Notes under the pieces: generated by a model
The model's database searches: none
Told to the model about the DNA's origin: nothing
Seen by the model: only the letters and a program-made list of their open reading frames with translations
Made by a program: the position numbers and the translations under genes
Source of the DNA: Bdellovibrionales bacterium
GTDB taxonomy: Bacteria > Bdellovibrionota > Bacteriovoracia > Bacteriovoracales > Bacteriovoracaceae
Direction of reading: 5' to 3'
Length of the DNA: 8,921 nucleotides
Assembly (NCBI GenBank): GCA_005791855.1
Contig: SXUH01000244.1
Span: 1 to 8,921, forward strand
Part shown: positions 1 to 6,286 of the stretch, one piece after another
Layout of the letters: each line of letters starts with the position of its first letter
Numbering within the stretch: the stretch's first letter is position 1

Positions 1-293
1 CCGAGTGCGTGGCGGGCGTCGAGGACGCGCGCTTCCAGGAGTTCATGCCGGACGTGCTCCACTTCTTCGGCATCACCAAGATCCACAGCCTCCACTCCAT
101 GTCCAACATGAAGTACAACGCCATCGTCGGCTCCGGCATCGAGGTCGTCAACCGGGTCTCCATCCCGGAGGGCCTCATCCCGGTGGACGCACAGGTGGAG
201 ATGGAGGCGAAGAAGGCCGCGGGCTACTTCAACACGGAGAAGCCCAAGACCCTGGACGACCTGAAGAAGGTCAAGGGGAGAGACATCACGTGA
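1..293 (+). CDS. URC1: GTP cyclohydrolase II-like protein, URC1 type (5' partial, C-terminal 96 residues)
   Basis: The first complete codon is at position 3 and the gene starts outside the window. The visible C-terminus contains FMPDVLHFFGI (codons at about 45-77), the segment HSMSNMKYNAIV, and VEMEAKKAAGYF near the end. This arrangement fits the C-terminal half of the GTP-cyclohydrolase-II (RibA) fold. The MPDVLH, SMSNMKY and AKKAAGYF stretches are ones I associate with the URC1 branch (uracil catabolism) rather than riboflavin RibA. The DUF1688/URC4 gene directly downstream strongly supports that reading. URC1 is required for uracil degradation in Lachancea kluyveri and is thought to act on a ribosylated pyrimidine or nucleotide. 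The GCHII zinc cysteines and catalytic residues lie upstream of the window and could not be checked. The stop TGA overlaps the next start codon (GTGA, 290-293), implying translational coupling. An ordinary RibA is the alternative but is less likely in this context. Confidence 0.85.
   Translation, partial: ECVAGVEDARFQEFMPDVLHFFGITKIHSLHSMSNMKYNAIVGSGIEVVNRVSIPEGLIPVDAQVEMEAKKAAGYFNTEKPKTLDDLKKVKGRDIT
273..280 (+). promoter_or_regulatory. Shine-Dalgarno site that fixes the GTG start of the DUF1688 gene
   Basis: AAGGGGAG lies 9 nt before the GTG at 290, inside the end of the upstream gene. The reading frame stays open far upstream, but the sequence there translates to low-complexity Arg/Gly/His-rich residues and is the real URC1-like gene in another frame. 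The GTG with this site is therefore the supported start. Confidence 0.7.
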
Positions 294-1471
294 GCGACCT
301 AGACTACATCTTCTCTCCGGCCTGCATCCGCGACGGTGCGAAGAAGGTCTTCGAAGAGACGAAGGCCGGGAAGACCCACTTCAGCTACCACCCGGAGAAG
401 CTGCCGGAGACCGTCGACTTCGTCATGGAGACGATCAACGAAAACTACCCGGACCTCAACATCCCCTTCCACTCCCGGTGGGGCCACTTCCGTCCCGGGA
501 AGACCGACCGGTCGCGCTGGCTGGACGAGAAGATCGCGCAGCTGGATCCGCTGGAGCGGGCGAGGGTGAAGTGGGACCTGGTCATCCCGTCCGTGCTCCT
601 CGACGCCGGCGCGGGGCCTGGCTGGAAGTACTACGAGAAGGAAACTTCGAAGGAGTACTCCCGGTCCGAGGGCCTCGGGGTCGCGAGCTTCCACCTCTTC
701 ATGTCCGGAGCCCTCTCGACGGACGGAAGATCTCTCCAGGCGACGGCCACGGGACTTAAGAAAGTCACCCCGGCGTTGATCGAGAAGTTCTTCCAGGTCT
801 CGGCCGCCAACCCCCTGGTCGGCGTCGAGGGCCGGACGAACCTCCTCCGGAACCTGGGGAGCGCCCTCGAGAATAGAACCATCTTCAAGGACGGAAGGCC
901 CGGGAACCTGATCGACTACCTCCTCCTGAAGCACGGGAAGACGATCCCCGCCACGGCCCTCCTGCGCGGAGTCCTCGACGGCCTGGGCCCGATCTGGCCC
1001 GGGCGGGAAACCCTCAACGGCGTGAACCTCGGGGACGCCTGGAGGCACTCGAAGTACGGACTGGTCGCCTTCCACAAGCTCTCCCAGTGGATGACCTATT
1101 CGCTGGTGGAACCCCTCCTCGAGGCGGGCGTCACGGTGACCGGCATCGAAGGCCTCACGGGCCTTCCGGAGTATCGAAACGGAGGCCTCCTCCTGGACCT
1201 CGGTGTCCTTTCCTTTAAGAACAAAAGAGACCTCGAGGTCGCCTGGGGACCGGAGAGCGACCTCATCATCGAATGGCGGGCGCTGACGGTGTTCCTCCTC
1301 GACGTGATCGGCGCCGAGGTTCAGAAACGCCTCGGGAAGACCCCCCAGGAGTTTCCGCTGGCGAAGGTCCTCGAGGGAGGCACCTGGTGGGCCGGGAGGA
1401 AGATCGCGGCGAAGGTCCGAGACGGTGGCGCGCCACCGCTCAATATCAAAAGTGACGGAACAGTTTTCTAG
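290..1471 (+). CDS. URC4: DUF1688 family protein, URC4-type uracil catabolism protein
   Basis: This is a 393-residue protein starting at GTG 290 in a 4-nt overlap with the preceding stop, with a good Shine-Dalgarno at 273-280. Family hallmarks I recognise are HSRWGHF (residues 61-67), a central SAANPLVGVEGR segment (171-182), RNGGLLLDLGVL (296-307), IEWRALTVFLLD (327-338), LEGGTWWAGRKIA (361-373) and the C-terminal SDGTVF (388-393). The length is normal and it looks intact. URC4 is genetically required for growth on uracil in Lachancea kluyveri and co-occurs with URC1 in bacteria and fungi. To my knowledge its exact reaction is not firmly assigned. There is no signal peptide or membrane segment, so it should be cytoplasmic. 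It sits between URC1 and uracil phosphoribosyltransferase, the expected order for a URC operon. The functional assignment is family- and context-based; no catalytic residues can be named. Confidence 0.9.
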   Translation: MSDLDYIFSPACIRDGAKKVFEETKAGKTHFSYHPEKLPETVDFVMETINENYPDLNIPFHSRWGHFRPGKTDRSRWLDEKIAQLDPLERARVKWDLVIPSVLLDAGAGPGWKYYEKETSKEYSRSEGLGVASFHLFMSGALSTDGRSLQATATGLKKVTPALIEKFFQVSAANPLVGVEGRTNLLRNLGSALENRTIFKDGRPGNLIDYLLLKHGKTIPATALLRGVLDGLGPIWPGRETLNGVNLGDAWRHSKYGLVAFHKLSQWMTYSLVEPLLEAGVTVTGIEGLTGLPEYRNGGLLLDLGVLSFKNKRDLEVAWGPESDLIIEWRALTVFLLDVIGAEVQKRLGKTPQEFPLAKVLEGGTWWAGRKIAAKVRDGGAPPLNIKSDGTVF

Positions 1472-1481
1472 GGGAAACCAT

Positions 1482-2114
1482 ATGCACAAGAATCTCACCG
1501 AACTCAAACACCCGCTCCTCATGCACAAGCTCGGCCACCTCCGGGACCGGAACACGAACTCCGCCGACTTCCGGAACCTCATGACGGAGATCTCGAAGCT
1601 GCTCGCCTACGAAGCCATGAAGGACTGGAGCGACGTCGAGACCATGCAGGTGGAGACGCCGATGTCCCCCACGAGGGTCGACCGGATCATCAACCCTCCC
1701 GTGGCCGTGGCCATCCTCCGGGCCGGGAACGGGATGCTCGACGGGATCCTCTCCATGATTCCCATCGCTTCCACCGGTTTCATCGGAATCTACCGGGATA
1801 AGTTCATCCACAACACCGTGGAGTACTACTTCAAGCTGCCGGCGAACGTGAAGGGCCGGAGCATCCTCCTCTGCGACCCCCTGATCGCCACCGCCGACAC
1901 CATGCTGGCCGCCATCGACCGGCTGAAGAGCTACCAGGTTGGTCCGATTAAGGTACTCTCTGTATTAACTTCAGACCACGCCTTAAAGCGTTTGGAACAT
2001 TTCCACCCCGATGTTAAAGTGTTCGCCCTGAACGTAGAAATGGAAATGACGGAAAATGGCTATCTCGTGCCAGGACTAGGAGACGCGGGTGACAGGCTCT
2101 ACCAGACAAAATAA
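1482..2114 (+). CDS. upp: Uracil phosphoribosyltransferase (URC6-like), with a variant PRPP loop
   Basis: This 210-residue protein converts uracil plus PRPP to UMP, the entry step of the URC route. Recognisable family segments are HPLLMHKLGHLRDRNT (10-25), LLAYEA (40-45), AVAILRAGNGMLDG (75-88), GFIGIYRD (99-106), YYFKLP (115-120) and the uracil-binding C-terminus GYLVPGLGDAGDR (193-205). The PRPP loop reads DPLIATADT (132-140), where most UPRTs have DPMLATGGS or ATGNS, so the usual Gly is Ala and the following position is Asp. The start ATG 1482 is chosen because it begins at the family N-terminus, with AGGGG at 1470-1474. An upstream in-frame start would overlap URC4. By hand count third-position G+C is about 93% over codons 1-152 but 50% over codons 153-210. 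Tandem stops TAA TAG end the gene. Whether it is a bona fide UPRT or a URC-specialised variant is open. Confidence 0.92.
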   Translation: MHKNLTELKHPLLMHKLGHLRDRNTNSADFRNLMTEISKLLAYEAMKDWSDVETMQVETPMSPTRVDRIINPPVAVAILRAGNGMLDGILSMIPIASTGFIGIYRDKFIHNTVEYYFKLPANVKGRSILLCDPLIATADTMLAAIDRLKSYQVGPIKVLSVLTSDHALKRLEHFHPDVKVFALNVEMEMTENGYLVPGLGDAGDRLYQTK

Positions 2115-2138
2115 TAGAACTCATTTCAAGACCCCAGA

Positions 2139-2222
2139 TTCTAGGCGACTAGGAGTGACGACTGAGGCGTGCTCAAAGCACGTCGCAGGGAGGAGCGACG
2201 ACGGCAACGACGTAGATGGGGT
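2139..2222 (+). other. Structured intergenic element with alternative hairpins, upp-udk gap
   Basis: The 114-nt gap between upp and udk (2115-2228) holds three short foldable segments. The first is CTAG-GCGA-CTAG (2141-2152), a 4-bp stem with a GNRA-type loop, extended by T-G and T-A pairs. The second is CGTGCT-CAA-AGCACG (2168-2182), a 6-bp stem. The third is CGTCGC-AGGGAGGA-GCGACG (2181-2200), a 6-bp stem displaying a purine-rich, SD-like loop. The second and third share bases 2181-2182, so their full stems cannot form together. After them come the iterations CGACGACGGCAACGACG and then GTAGATGGGG, ending 6 nt before the udk ATG. No U-tract follows, so it is not an intrinsic terminator. From memory the style resembles dispersed intergenic repeats in some deltaproteobacterial genomes. 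That identity is inference, and no second copy occurs in this window. Confidence 0.5.
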
Positions 2223-2228
2223 GTTGAA

Positions 2229-2846
2229 ATGAGTTCGACCTTCATCTTAGGGGTGGCTGGTGGCTCCGGCTCGGGGAAGACCTACTTCGCCAAGGCCCTG
2301 AAGGAAGCTCTGGGCGACCACGCCGTCATCGTCTACCAGGATAACTTCTACATCGACCAGTCCCACCGCTTCGACCACGACGGCGGATCGGTGAACTTCG
2401 ACCACCCGGAGAGCCTGGACCTGCGGCTCCTCGCCGAGTGCCTCGCGGAGCTGCGGACCGGCAGGGCGACGAACATCCCGATCTACGACTTCAAGACCCA
2501 CACCCGGGTCCGGGAGCAGCTCCGGATCCCCTCCACCACCATCGTCATCGTCGACGGGATCCTCATCTTCCATCCGGACTACCTCCGGAGCCAGTTCGAC
2601 GAAATGGTCTTCTTCGATACCCCCGAGGCGCTCCGGTTCGAGCGCCGCCTCGAGCGGGACGTGAACGAACGGGGCCGGACCCCGGACGGCGTCCGGGCGC
2701 AGTTCCTGAAGCAGGTCAAGCCCATGCACGACCAGTTCGTCGAACCCTCGAAGGCCCACGCCCACACCGTCGTGAAGGACCTCGGGGACTACCACGAGTA
2801 CTTCGACGCCTACAAAGAAAAACTCCTCCGACTGATCTCACTGTAA
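2229..2846 (+). CDS. udk: Uridine kinase
   Basis: This 205-residue P-loop kinase phosphorylates uridine (often also cytidine) to the monophosphate with a nucleoside triphosphate. The Walker A motif GGSGSGKT is at residues 11-18. Further uridine-kinase hallmarks are YQDNFYID and FDHPESLDL for substrate binding, the segment IPIYDFKTHTR, VDGILIF as the Walker-B-like strand, and RRLERDVNERGRTPDGV as the lid with its Arg residues. A C-terminal PSKAHAHTVV segment follows. Length and order are normal, and the protein should be cytosolic. ATG 2229 gives the family N-terminus. An in-frame GTG at 2169 would add an Arg-rich 20-residue extension made from the structured element and is rejected. In a URC operon this kinase would feed uridine into the same UMP pool as upp. 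It ends 12 nt before the symporter start. Its first codons (AGT, TTA, GCT, GGT) still show the relaxed codon use of the preceding segment. Confidence 0.95.
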   Translation: MSSTFILGVAGGSGSGKTYFAKALKEALGDHAVIVYQDNFYIDQSHRFDHDGGSVNFDHPESLDLRLLAECLAELRTGRATNIPIYDFKTHTRVREQLRIPSTTIVIVDGILIFHPDYLRSQFDEMVFFDTPEALRFERRLERDVNERGRTPDGVRAQFLKQVKPMHDQFVEPSKAHAHTVVKDLGDYHEYFDAYKEKLLRLISL

Positions 2847-2858
2847 CTCGGGACTCCC

Positions 2859-4313
2859 ATGGACATCCAACTCGTCGACTGGTTCTTCATCCTCCTCTAC
2901 ATCGCCGTGGTCTTCGGCATCGCCCTCAAGTCCCGCAAGGACATGCACGAGGGAGACCGGAAGACGCCCGACGAAGTGGCCCAGGAGAAGTACATGGCCA
3001 ACAAGTCCCTGAGCTTCGCCGAGTCCCTGTGCTCGATCATCGCCACGGAGGTCTCCGCCCTCACCTTCATCGGGATCCCGGCCTTCGCCTTCAAGAACAA
3101 CTTCTCGTTCATCCAGATCTACATGGGGGCCATCGCCGCCCGCTTCGTCATCGCCGTCGTCTTCCTCCCGCGGGTCTACGACAAGGGGCTCACCATCTAC
3201 GAAGTGATGGCGAAGGACACGGGGCTGCCGTCGGGCCAGCGGGCGGTCGCGGTCTTCTACTCTCTGAGTAAGGTCGTCTCCGTCGGCGTGCGCCTCTTCT
3301 CCGGGTCCATCATGGTGGCGAGCTTCATGGGCGTGGACATCCTCACGGGCCTCACCGCGGTCACCATCCTCACCCTGATCTACATCCAGATCGGGGGCCT
3401 CAAGGCGGTGGTCCGGACGGACATGCTCCAGATGGCCCTGTTCATCACCGGTGGCCTCCTCGCCCACTACCTCATCCCGAAGACCAGTGGCCAGTCCTGG
3501 GGCGAGCTCATGGCCGTCGCCCAGGCGGCGGGGAAGACTTCCTTCTTCGACTTCACCAACCCCTACCCGTTCATCATCGGGATCCTCGGGGGCTTCCTCT
3601 TCGACATGGCCACCCACGGAGTGGACCAGGACTTCGCCCAGCGGCTCACGGCCAACCGGCGCCTCCGCCATGGCCAGTACGCCATCTTCTTCTCCTCCTT
3701 CATCTCCATCAGCGTGGGCCTCCTCTTCCTGAGCGTCGGCGCCCTCCTCTGGGCCTACTACCAGTCGCACCCGCTCCCCCCGAACATCGAAAGCACCGAG
3801 TACCTCTTCCCGCACTTCATCGTGAACTACTTCCCGCTGGGGATCCGCGGGATCATGGTGGCCGGGGTCCTGGCGGCGACCATGAGCGTGCTCGACTCCA
3901 CCATCAACGCCCTCTGCGCCACGGCCTACAACGACATCTTCCCCAATCGAGACCGGAAGAAGCTCGAGTTCTACGGGATGGTCGACTCCGTCGTCATCGG
4001 CCTCCTCATCCTGAGCATCGCCGTCCTCGCCTCGAAGTACGACGGGCTCCTCCTCCTCGGGCTGAAGGCGCAGTCCTGGACCGGCGGGACCCTCCTCGCG
4101 CTGTTCTTCAGTAAGGTGATCTGGAAGCGGTTCTTCAACTACCAACTGACTCCGGTGAGCGTGGTCGGGGCCTACTTCTGCGGGATGGCCGGCGTCTTCG
4201 TCAACACCCAGGTCCTGGTTTGGGACTGGAACCTCAACGTCTACTGGGGCTTCGTCCTGAGCTCCCTCTTCCTCAAAGCCTACAGTGCGCTGAGGCCCGC
4301 GGCGGTCCGCTAG
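2859..4313 (+). CDS. Sodium:solute symporter (SSS family), candidate pyrimidine or nucleoside importer
   Basis: This 484-residue inner-membrane protein has many hydrophobic segments, the first at about residues 5-23. Family hallmarks are GGLKAVVRTDMLQ (179-191), GVDQDFAQRLTA (254-265) and AATMSVLDSTINALCA (339-354). In characterised SSS proteins the last region contributes the Ala/Ser ligands of the sodium site. Together these support Na+-coupled secondary transport. The start is ATG 2859, 12 nt after the udk stop, with only a weak CGGGA upstream, so it probably relies on read-through from udk. Substrate cannot be read from the sequence. Its position at the end of a uracil/uridine operon suggests a pyrimidine base or nucleoside, and urea is a second possibility because the SSS family includes DUR3 urea transporters and URC degradation is expected to release urea nitrogen. 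It is intact. Its stop TAG overlaps the convergent gene's stop. Confidence 0.9.
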   Translation: MDIQLVDWFFILLYIAVVFGIALKSRKDMHEGDRKTPDEVAQEKYMANKSLSFAESLCSIIATEVSALTFIGIPAFAFKNNFSFIQIYMGAIAARFVIAVVFLPRVYDKGLTIYEVMAKDTGLPSGQRAVAVFYSLSKVVSVGVRLFSGSIMVASFMGVDILTGLTAVTILTLIYIQIGGLKAVVRTDMLQMALFITGGLLAHYLIPKTSGQSWGELMAVAQAAGKTSFFDFTNPYPFIIGILGGFLFDMATHGVDQDFAQRLTANRRLRHGQYAIFFSSFISISVGLLFLSVGALLWAYYQSHPLPPNIESTEYLFPHFIVNYFPLGIRGIMVAGVLAATMSVLDSTINALCATAYNDIFPNRDRKKLEFYGMVDSVVIGLLILSIAVLASKYDGLLLLGLKAQSWTGGTLLALFFSKVIWKRFFNYQLTPVSVVGAYFCGMAGVFVNTQVLVWDWNLNVYWGFVLSSLFLKAYSALRPAAVR

Positions 4314-4723
4314 CCGGTGCCCCTGAGGAAGACGTAGACCGCGAGGAGCAGGAGTCCGACCAGCGCGTGGAGCATGAAGTTCATCCCGACGACGCGCTTG
4401 TTCCCGAGGAGGAGTTCCTTCTGGACGTGGGACGGCTTCTCCGGAAGGTCCGTGAACTCGGGGGCATCTCGGGAGTCCCCGAAGGCCCGCAGGAGGATCC
4501 GCGTGGCTTCGCTGAGCTTCTCGAGGTCTTCGTCCCGGACTTCGACGGCGAGGATGTGGGTCGTGATGGAGGGCGGGTTGAAGTGGCGGAGGTTATTCCG
4601 CATGGAGAGCCGGTTGATCTCCAGGAGCTCGTCGTCGGCCATGAGCTCGTAGGGAATCCGGTGCGAGTCGAAGATGTCGGTGAGCACCTTCGCCTCTTTC
4701 TGGGACAGGCCTCCGAACTTCAT
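4310..4723 (-). CDS. Small tail-anchored protein of unknown function
   Basis: I do not recognise this 137-residue protein. Residues 1-100 are soluble and charged (KEAKVLTDIFDSHRIPYEL, then HILAVEVRDEDLEKLSEA) with an apparent alternation of helices and strands. In layout they loosely recall the small 'putative signal transducing' alpha/beta domains (DUF2007-like), which is only a hint. Residues about 111-134 form a single hydrophobic helix after K109-R110, so the soluble part probably faces the cytoplasm with the C-terminus in the membrane. Start ATG 4723 is well supported by AAAGGAG (4730-4736), 6 nt upstream. The start overlaps the thpR stop as ATGA, so it is probably translationally coupled to thpR. 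Its TAG stop interlocks with the symporter's on the other strand within one CTAG. Confidence 0.8.
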   Translation of the reverse strand: MKFGGLSQKEAKVLTDIFDSHRIPYELMADDELLEINRLSMRNNLRHFNPPSITTHILAVEVRDEDLEKLSEATRILLRAFGDSRDAPEFTDLPEKPSHVQKELLLGNKRVVGMNFMLHALVGLLLLAVYVFLRGTG

Positions 4724-5238
4724 CTCCCGCTCCTTTGGATCACATGGTACTTATTCCCCTCCGGATCCTTCTCCGACTTAAAGAGGGCGATCCCCGTGAC
4801 GGAAAACCGCAGGGGTGCGAACGCGCGGGTGGTGACCCCGGCCTCGAGGTCGTCGTACTCGTAGCGCTGCCAGCGCTTGACGGTGATGTGGGGAGTGAAC
4901 GGTTTGGCGTGCGGATCGATCTTCTCCGGGAAGGCCCCGTGGACGAGGTCCTTGAGCCGGAGGAGATCGGCGGAGGGGGCGAGGCCAAGGTACATGATCC
5001 GGCGGCCGAAGAACCTGAAGCCCGAGGTCTCGAGCTCGAAGGGGTCGACGGCGAGCCTCGAGAACCGCTCGGAGATGCCGTCGAGCTCGGCGGCGTCCGT
5101 TTCTCCGATGAACAGTAGGGTCTGGTGGTAGTCGTTGGGCCTCTCCCAGCCCTTCGGGCTCTTCTGCAGGGGGAGGACGAAGTCCCAGATCTTCTCCTTA
5201 ACCGCCGGTGGGATCTCGAGGCCGATGAAGAGTCGCAT
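4720..5238 (-). CDS. thpR: RNA 2',3'-cyclic phosphodiesterase (LigT/ThpR, 2H family)
   Basis: This 172-residue cytosolic enzyme belongs to the 2H phosphoesterase superfamily. It shows both catalytic H-x-T motifs: HQT at residues 38-40 (context NDYHQTLLFIG) and HIT at 117-119 (context FTPHITVKR). The N-terminus MRLFIGLEIP and internal strand ITALFK-type segment (here GIALFKSEKDPEGNKYHVI) are typical of the ThpR subfamily. Family members open 2',3'-cyclic phosphates at RNA ends and can ligate tRNA halves through 2'-5' bonds in vitro; the biological substrate is unsettled. ATG 5238 matches the family start. It lies one nucleotide after the GH84 stop codon (TAG-C-ATG) with no clear Shine-Dalgarno, so translation is probably coupled to the upstream gene. 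Its stop overlaps the next start. Length is normal and both active-site motifs are intact. Confidence 0.93.
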   Translation of the reverse strand: MRLFIGLEIPPAVKEKIWDFVLPLQKSPKGWERPNDYHQTLLFIGETDAAELDGISERFSRLAVDPFELETSGFRFFGRRIMYLGLAPSADLLRLKDLVHGAFPEKIDPHAKPFTPHITVKRWQRYEYDDLEAGVTTRAFAPLRFSVTGIALFKSEKDPEGNKYHVIQRSGR

Positions 5239-5239
5239 G

Positions 5240-6286
5240 CTAGTCCGTGAGGCACTCGGAGCCGACCGTGTAGACGCCGTCGAGCCAGTCGCGGATCTCC
5301 GCGGCGGCTGCGTCCACTAGCGACGTGGCTTCGGTCCGGAGGGAGGCTCGTTGCTCGGGGGTCAGGTCGTCGAGGCTCCGGGCCAGGGAGTCCCGGTTCT
5401 TCCGGAAGAAGTCCCGGAAGCCCTCCGAGGTGAGCTCGCGCAGGGACCGCTGGAGGGCCTCCTCGCTCTCCGTGTTTTCTTCGAGCACGTACTTCGAAGC
5501 GAGGTAGACGATCTTCGAGAGGTTCGGCTGGTTCATCATGTTGAAGGCGAAGGCTTCCGCCTCCCGGAAGGTCGCCTCTGTCCGTCCGGTGAAGGGTTTG
5601 AGCTTGAGGAACTTGCAGTTCCGGGGGCCGTCGTTGGCGTAGAGGTTTTCCCAGATGAAGGGCTTCCGCTTCAGGAGCTCGGCCACTTCCCGGAGGTGCT
5701 CGCCGGAGATCTCCGGAGAGATCACCTTCGGGCCCGTCCAGGCGATGGAAACCTCCGGCGGGAGGAGCCGGGCCACGTCCTCCAGGTACCGGTCCGGCTT
5801 CTTCCCGAAGACCTTCTCGAGGATGGGATCGTCGGAGTAGAACGACGGGCAGAAGACGATCTTGCCTCGGTAGAACCGGCGGATGAGGTCCCCGGCTTCG
5901 ACCTGGGTGCGCGCGAGGTTTTCCGTCACGGGCATGTCGTCGAAGAAGAGGCCCAGGACGTCGATCTTGAGGTCGCTCAGGATCCGGAGCTTCTCCTCGA
6001 GGAACTTCTCATCGGCCTCTGAGAGAGCGAGGCCCAGGCCGAACGGGCTGAAGCCGACTCCGAAGGCGACGCCGTGGGATTTGAAGTGGCGGCAGAGCTC
6101 GTCCAGCTTCGCGACGTACTCCGAACTCCAGGGATCTCTCCAGGCCTTCCGGAGGTGCGGGTCCTGCTTGGGAGCGTAGATGTAGAAGCCACCCCCGAAC
6201 CGGCCGAGGAATTCAGCGAAGCTTCTCCGGTCGCGCTCGGGCCACTGCGGGCCAAAGAATCCTTCGACGATGCCGATGCTTTCCAT
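5240..6286 (-). CDS. GH84-family beta-N-acetylglucosaminidase domain protein (O-GlcNAcase-like)
   Basis: This 348-residue protein matches the catalytic domain of the OGA/NagJ family throughout. It has GIVEGFFGPQW (5-15), YIYAPKQDPHLRKAWRDP (35-52), the catalytic Asp pair in LFFDDM (D116, D117), WTGPKVISPEI (183-193), IWENLYANDG (211-220) and LKPFTGR (229-235). In human OGA the corresponding residues are the Asp pair for substrate-assisted catalysis and the Asn and Asp of WDN...AND that bind the sugar. Here N214 and D219 are kept and the intervening D is E213. Residues about 270-348 are a charged helical tail. Unlike secreted bacterial GH84 enzymes, no signal peptide is visible: the N-terminus goes straight into the first barrel strand. 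A cytosolic location is therefore likely. ATG 6286 begins the fold; an ATG at 6290 is in another frame. No Shine-Dalgarno is seen. Its exact substrate (protein O-GlcNAc, recycled cell-wall sugar or other) is unknown. Confidence 0.9.
   Translation of the reverse strand: MESIGIVEGFFGPQWPERDRRSFAEFLGRFGGGFYIYAPKQDPHLRKAWRDPWSSEYVAKLDELCRHFKSHGVAFGVGFSPFGLGLALSEADEKFLEEKLRILSDLKIDVLGLFFDDMPVTENLARTQVEAGDLIRRFYRGKIVFCPSFYSDDPILEKVFGKKPDRYLEDVARLLPPEVSIAWTGPKVISPEISGEHLREVAELLKRKPFIWENLYANDGPRNCKFLKLKPFTGRTEATFREAEAFAFNMMNQPNLSKIVYLASKYVLEENTESEEALQRSLRELTSEGFRDFFRKNRDSLARSLDDLTPEQRASLRTEATSLVDAAAAEIRDWLDGVYTVGSECLTD

Noticed and set aside
5..289. N-terminal extension of the DUF1688 gene back to the window start
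   Set aside because: The frame is open but its translation is low-complexity Arg/Gly/His; the same bases encode the conserved URC1-like C-terminus in another frame, and GTG 290 has a proper SD.
299..1582. 427-codon open frame on the minus strand opposite the DUF1688 gene
   Set aside because: It is a shadow of high-GC codon bias: Arg/Glu/Leu/Val/Gly-rich with no family motifs, and the + strand frame is a clear DUF1688 protein.
2168..2200. Intrinsic terminator between upp and udk
   Set aside because: Hairpins are present but there is no following U-tract, and udk belongs functionally with the upstream genes.
2169..2228. In-frame upstream GTG start extending uridine kinase by 20 residues
   Set aside because: The extension is Arg-rich sequence generated by the hairpin element, has no counterpart in uridine kinases, and ATG 2229 starts the protein at the normal distance before Walker A.
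2838..4145. 435-codon minus-strand frame opposite the symporter
   Set aside because: The translation is dominated by Glu, Asp, Gly, His and Val, the complement of hydrophobic transporter codons, with no recognisable domain.
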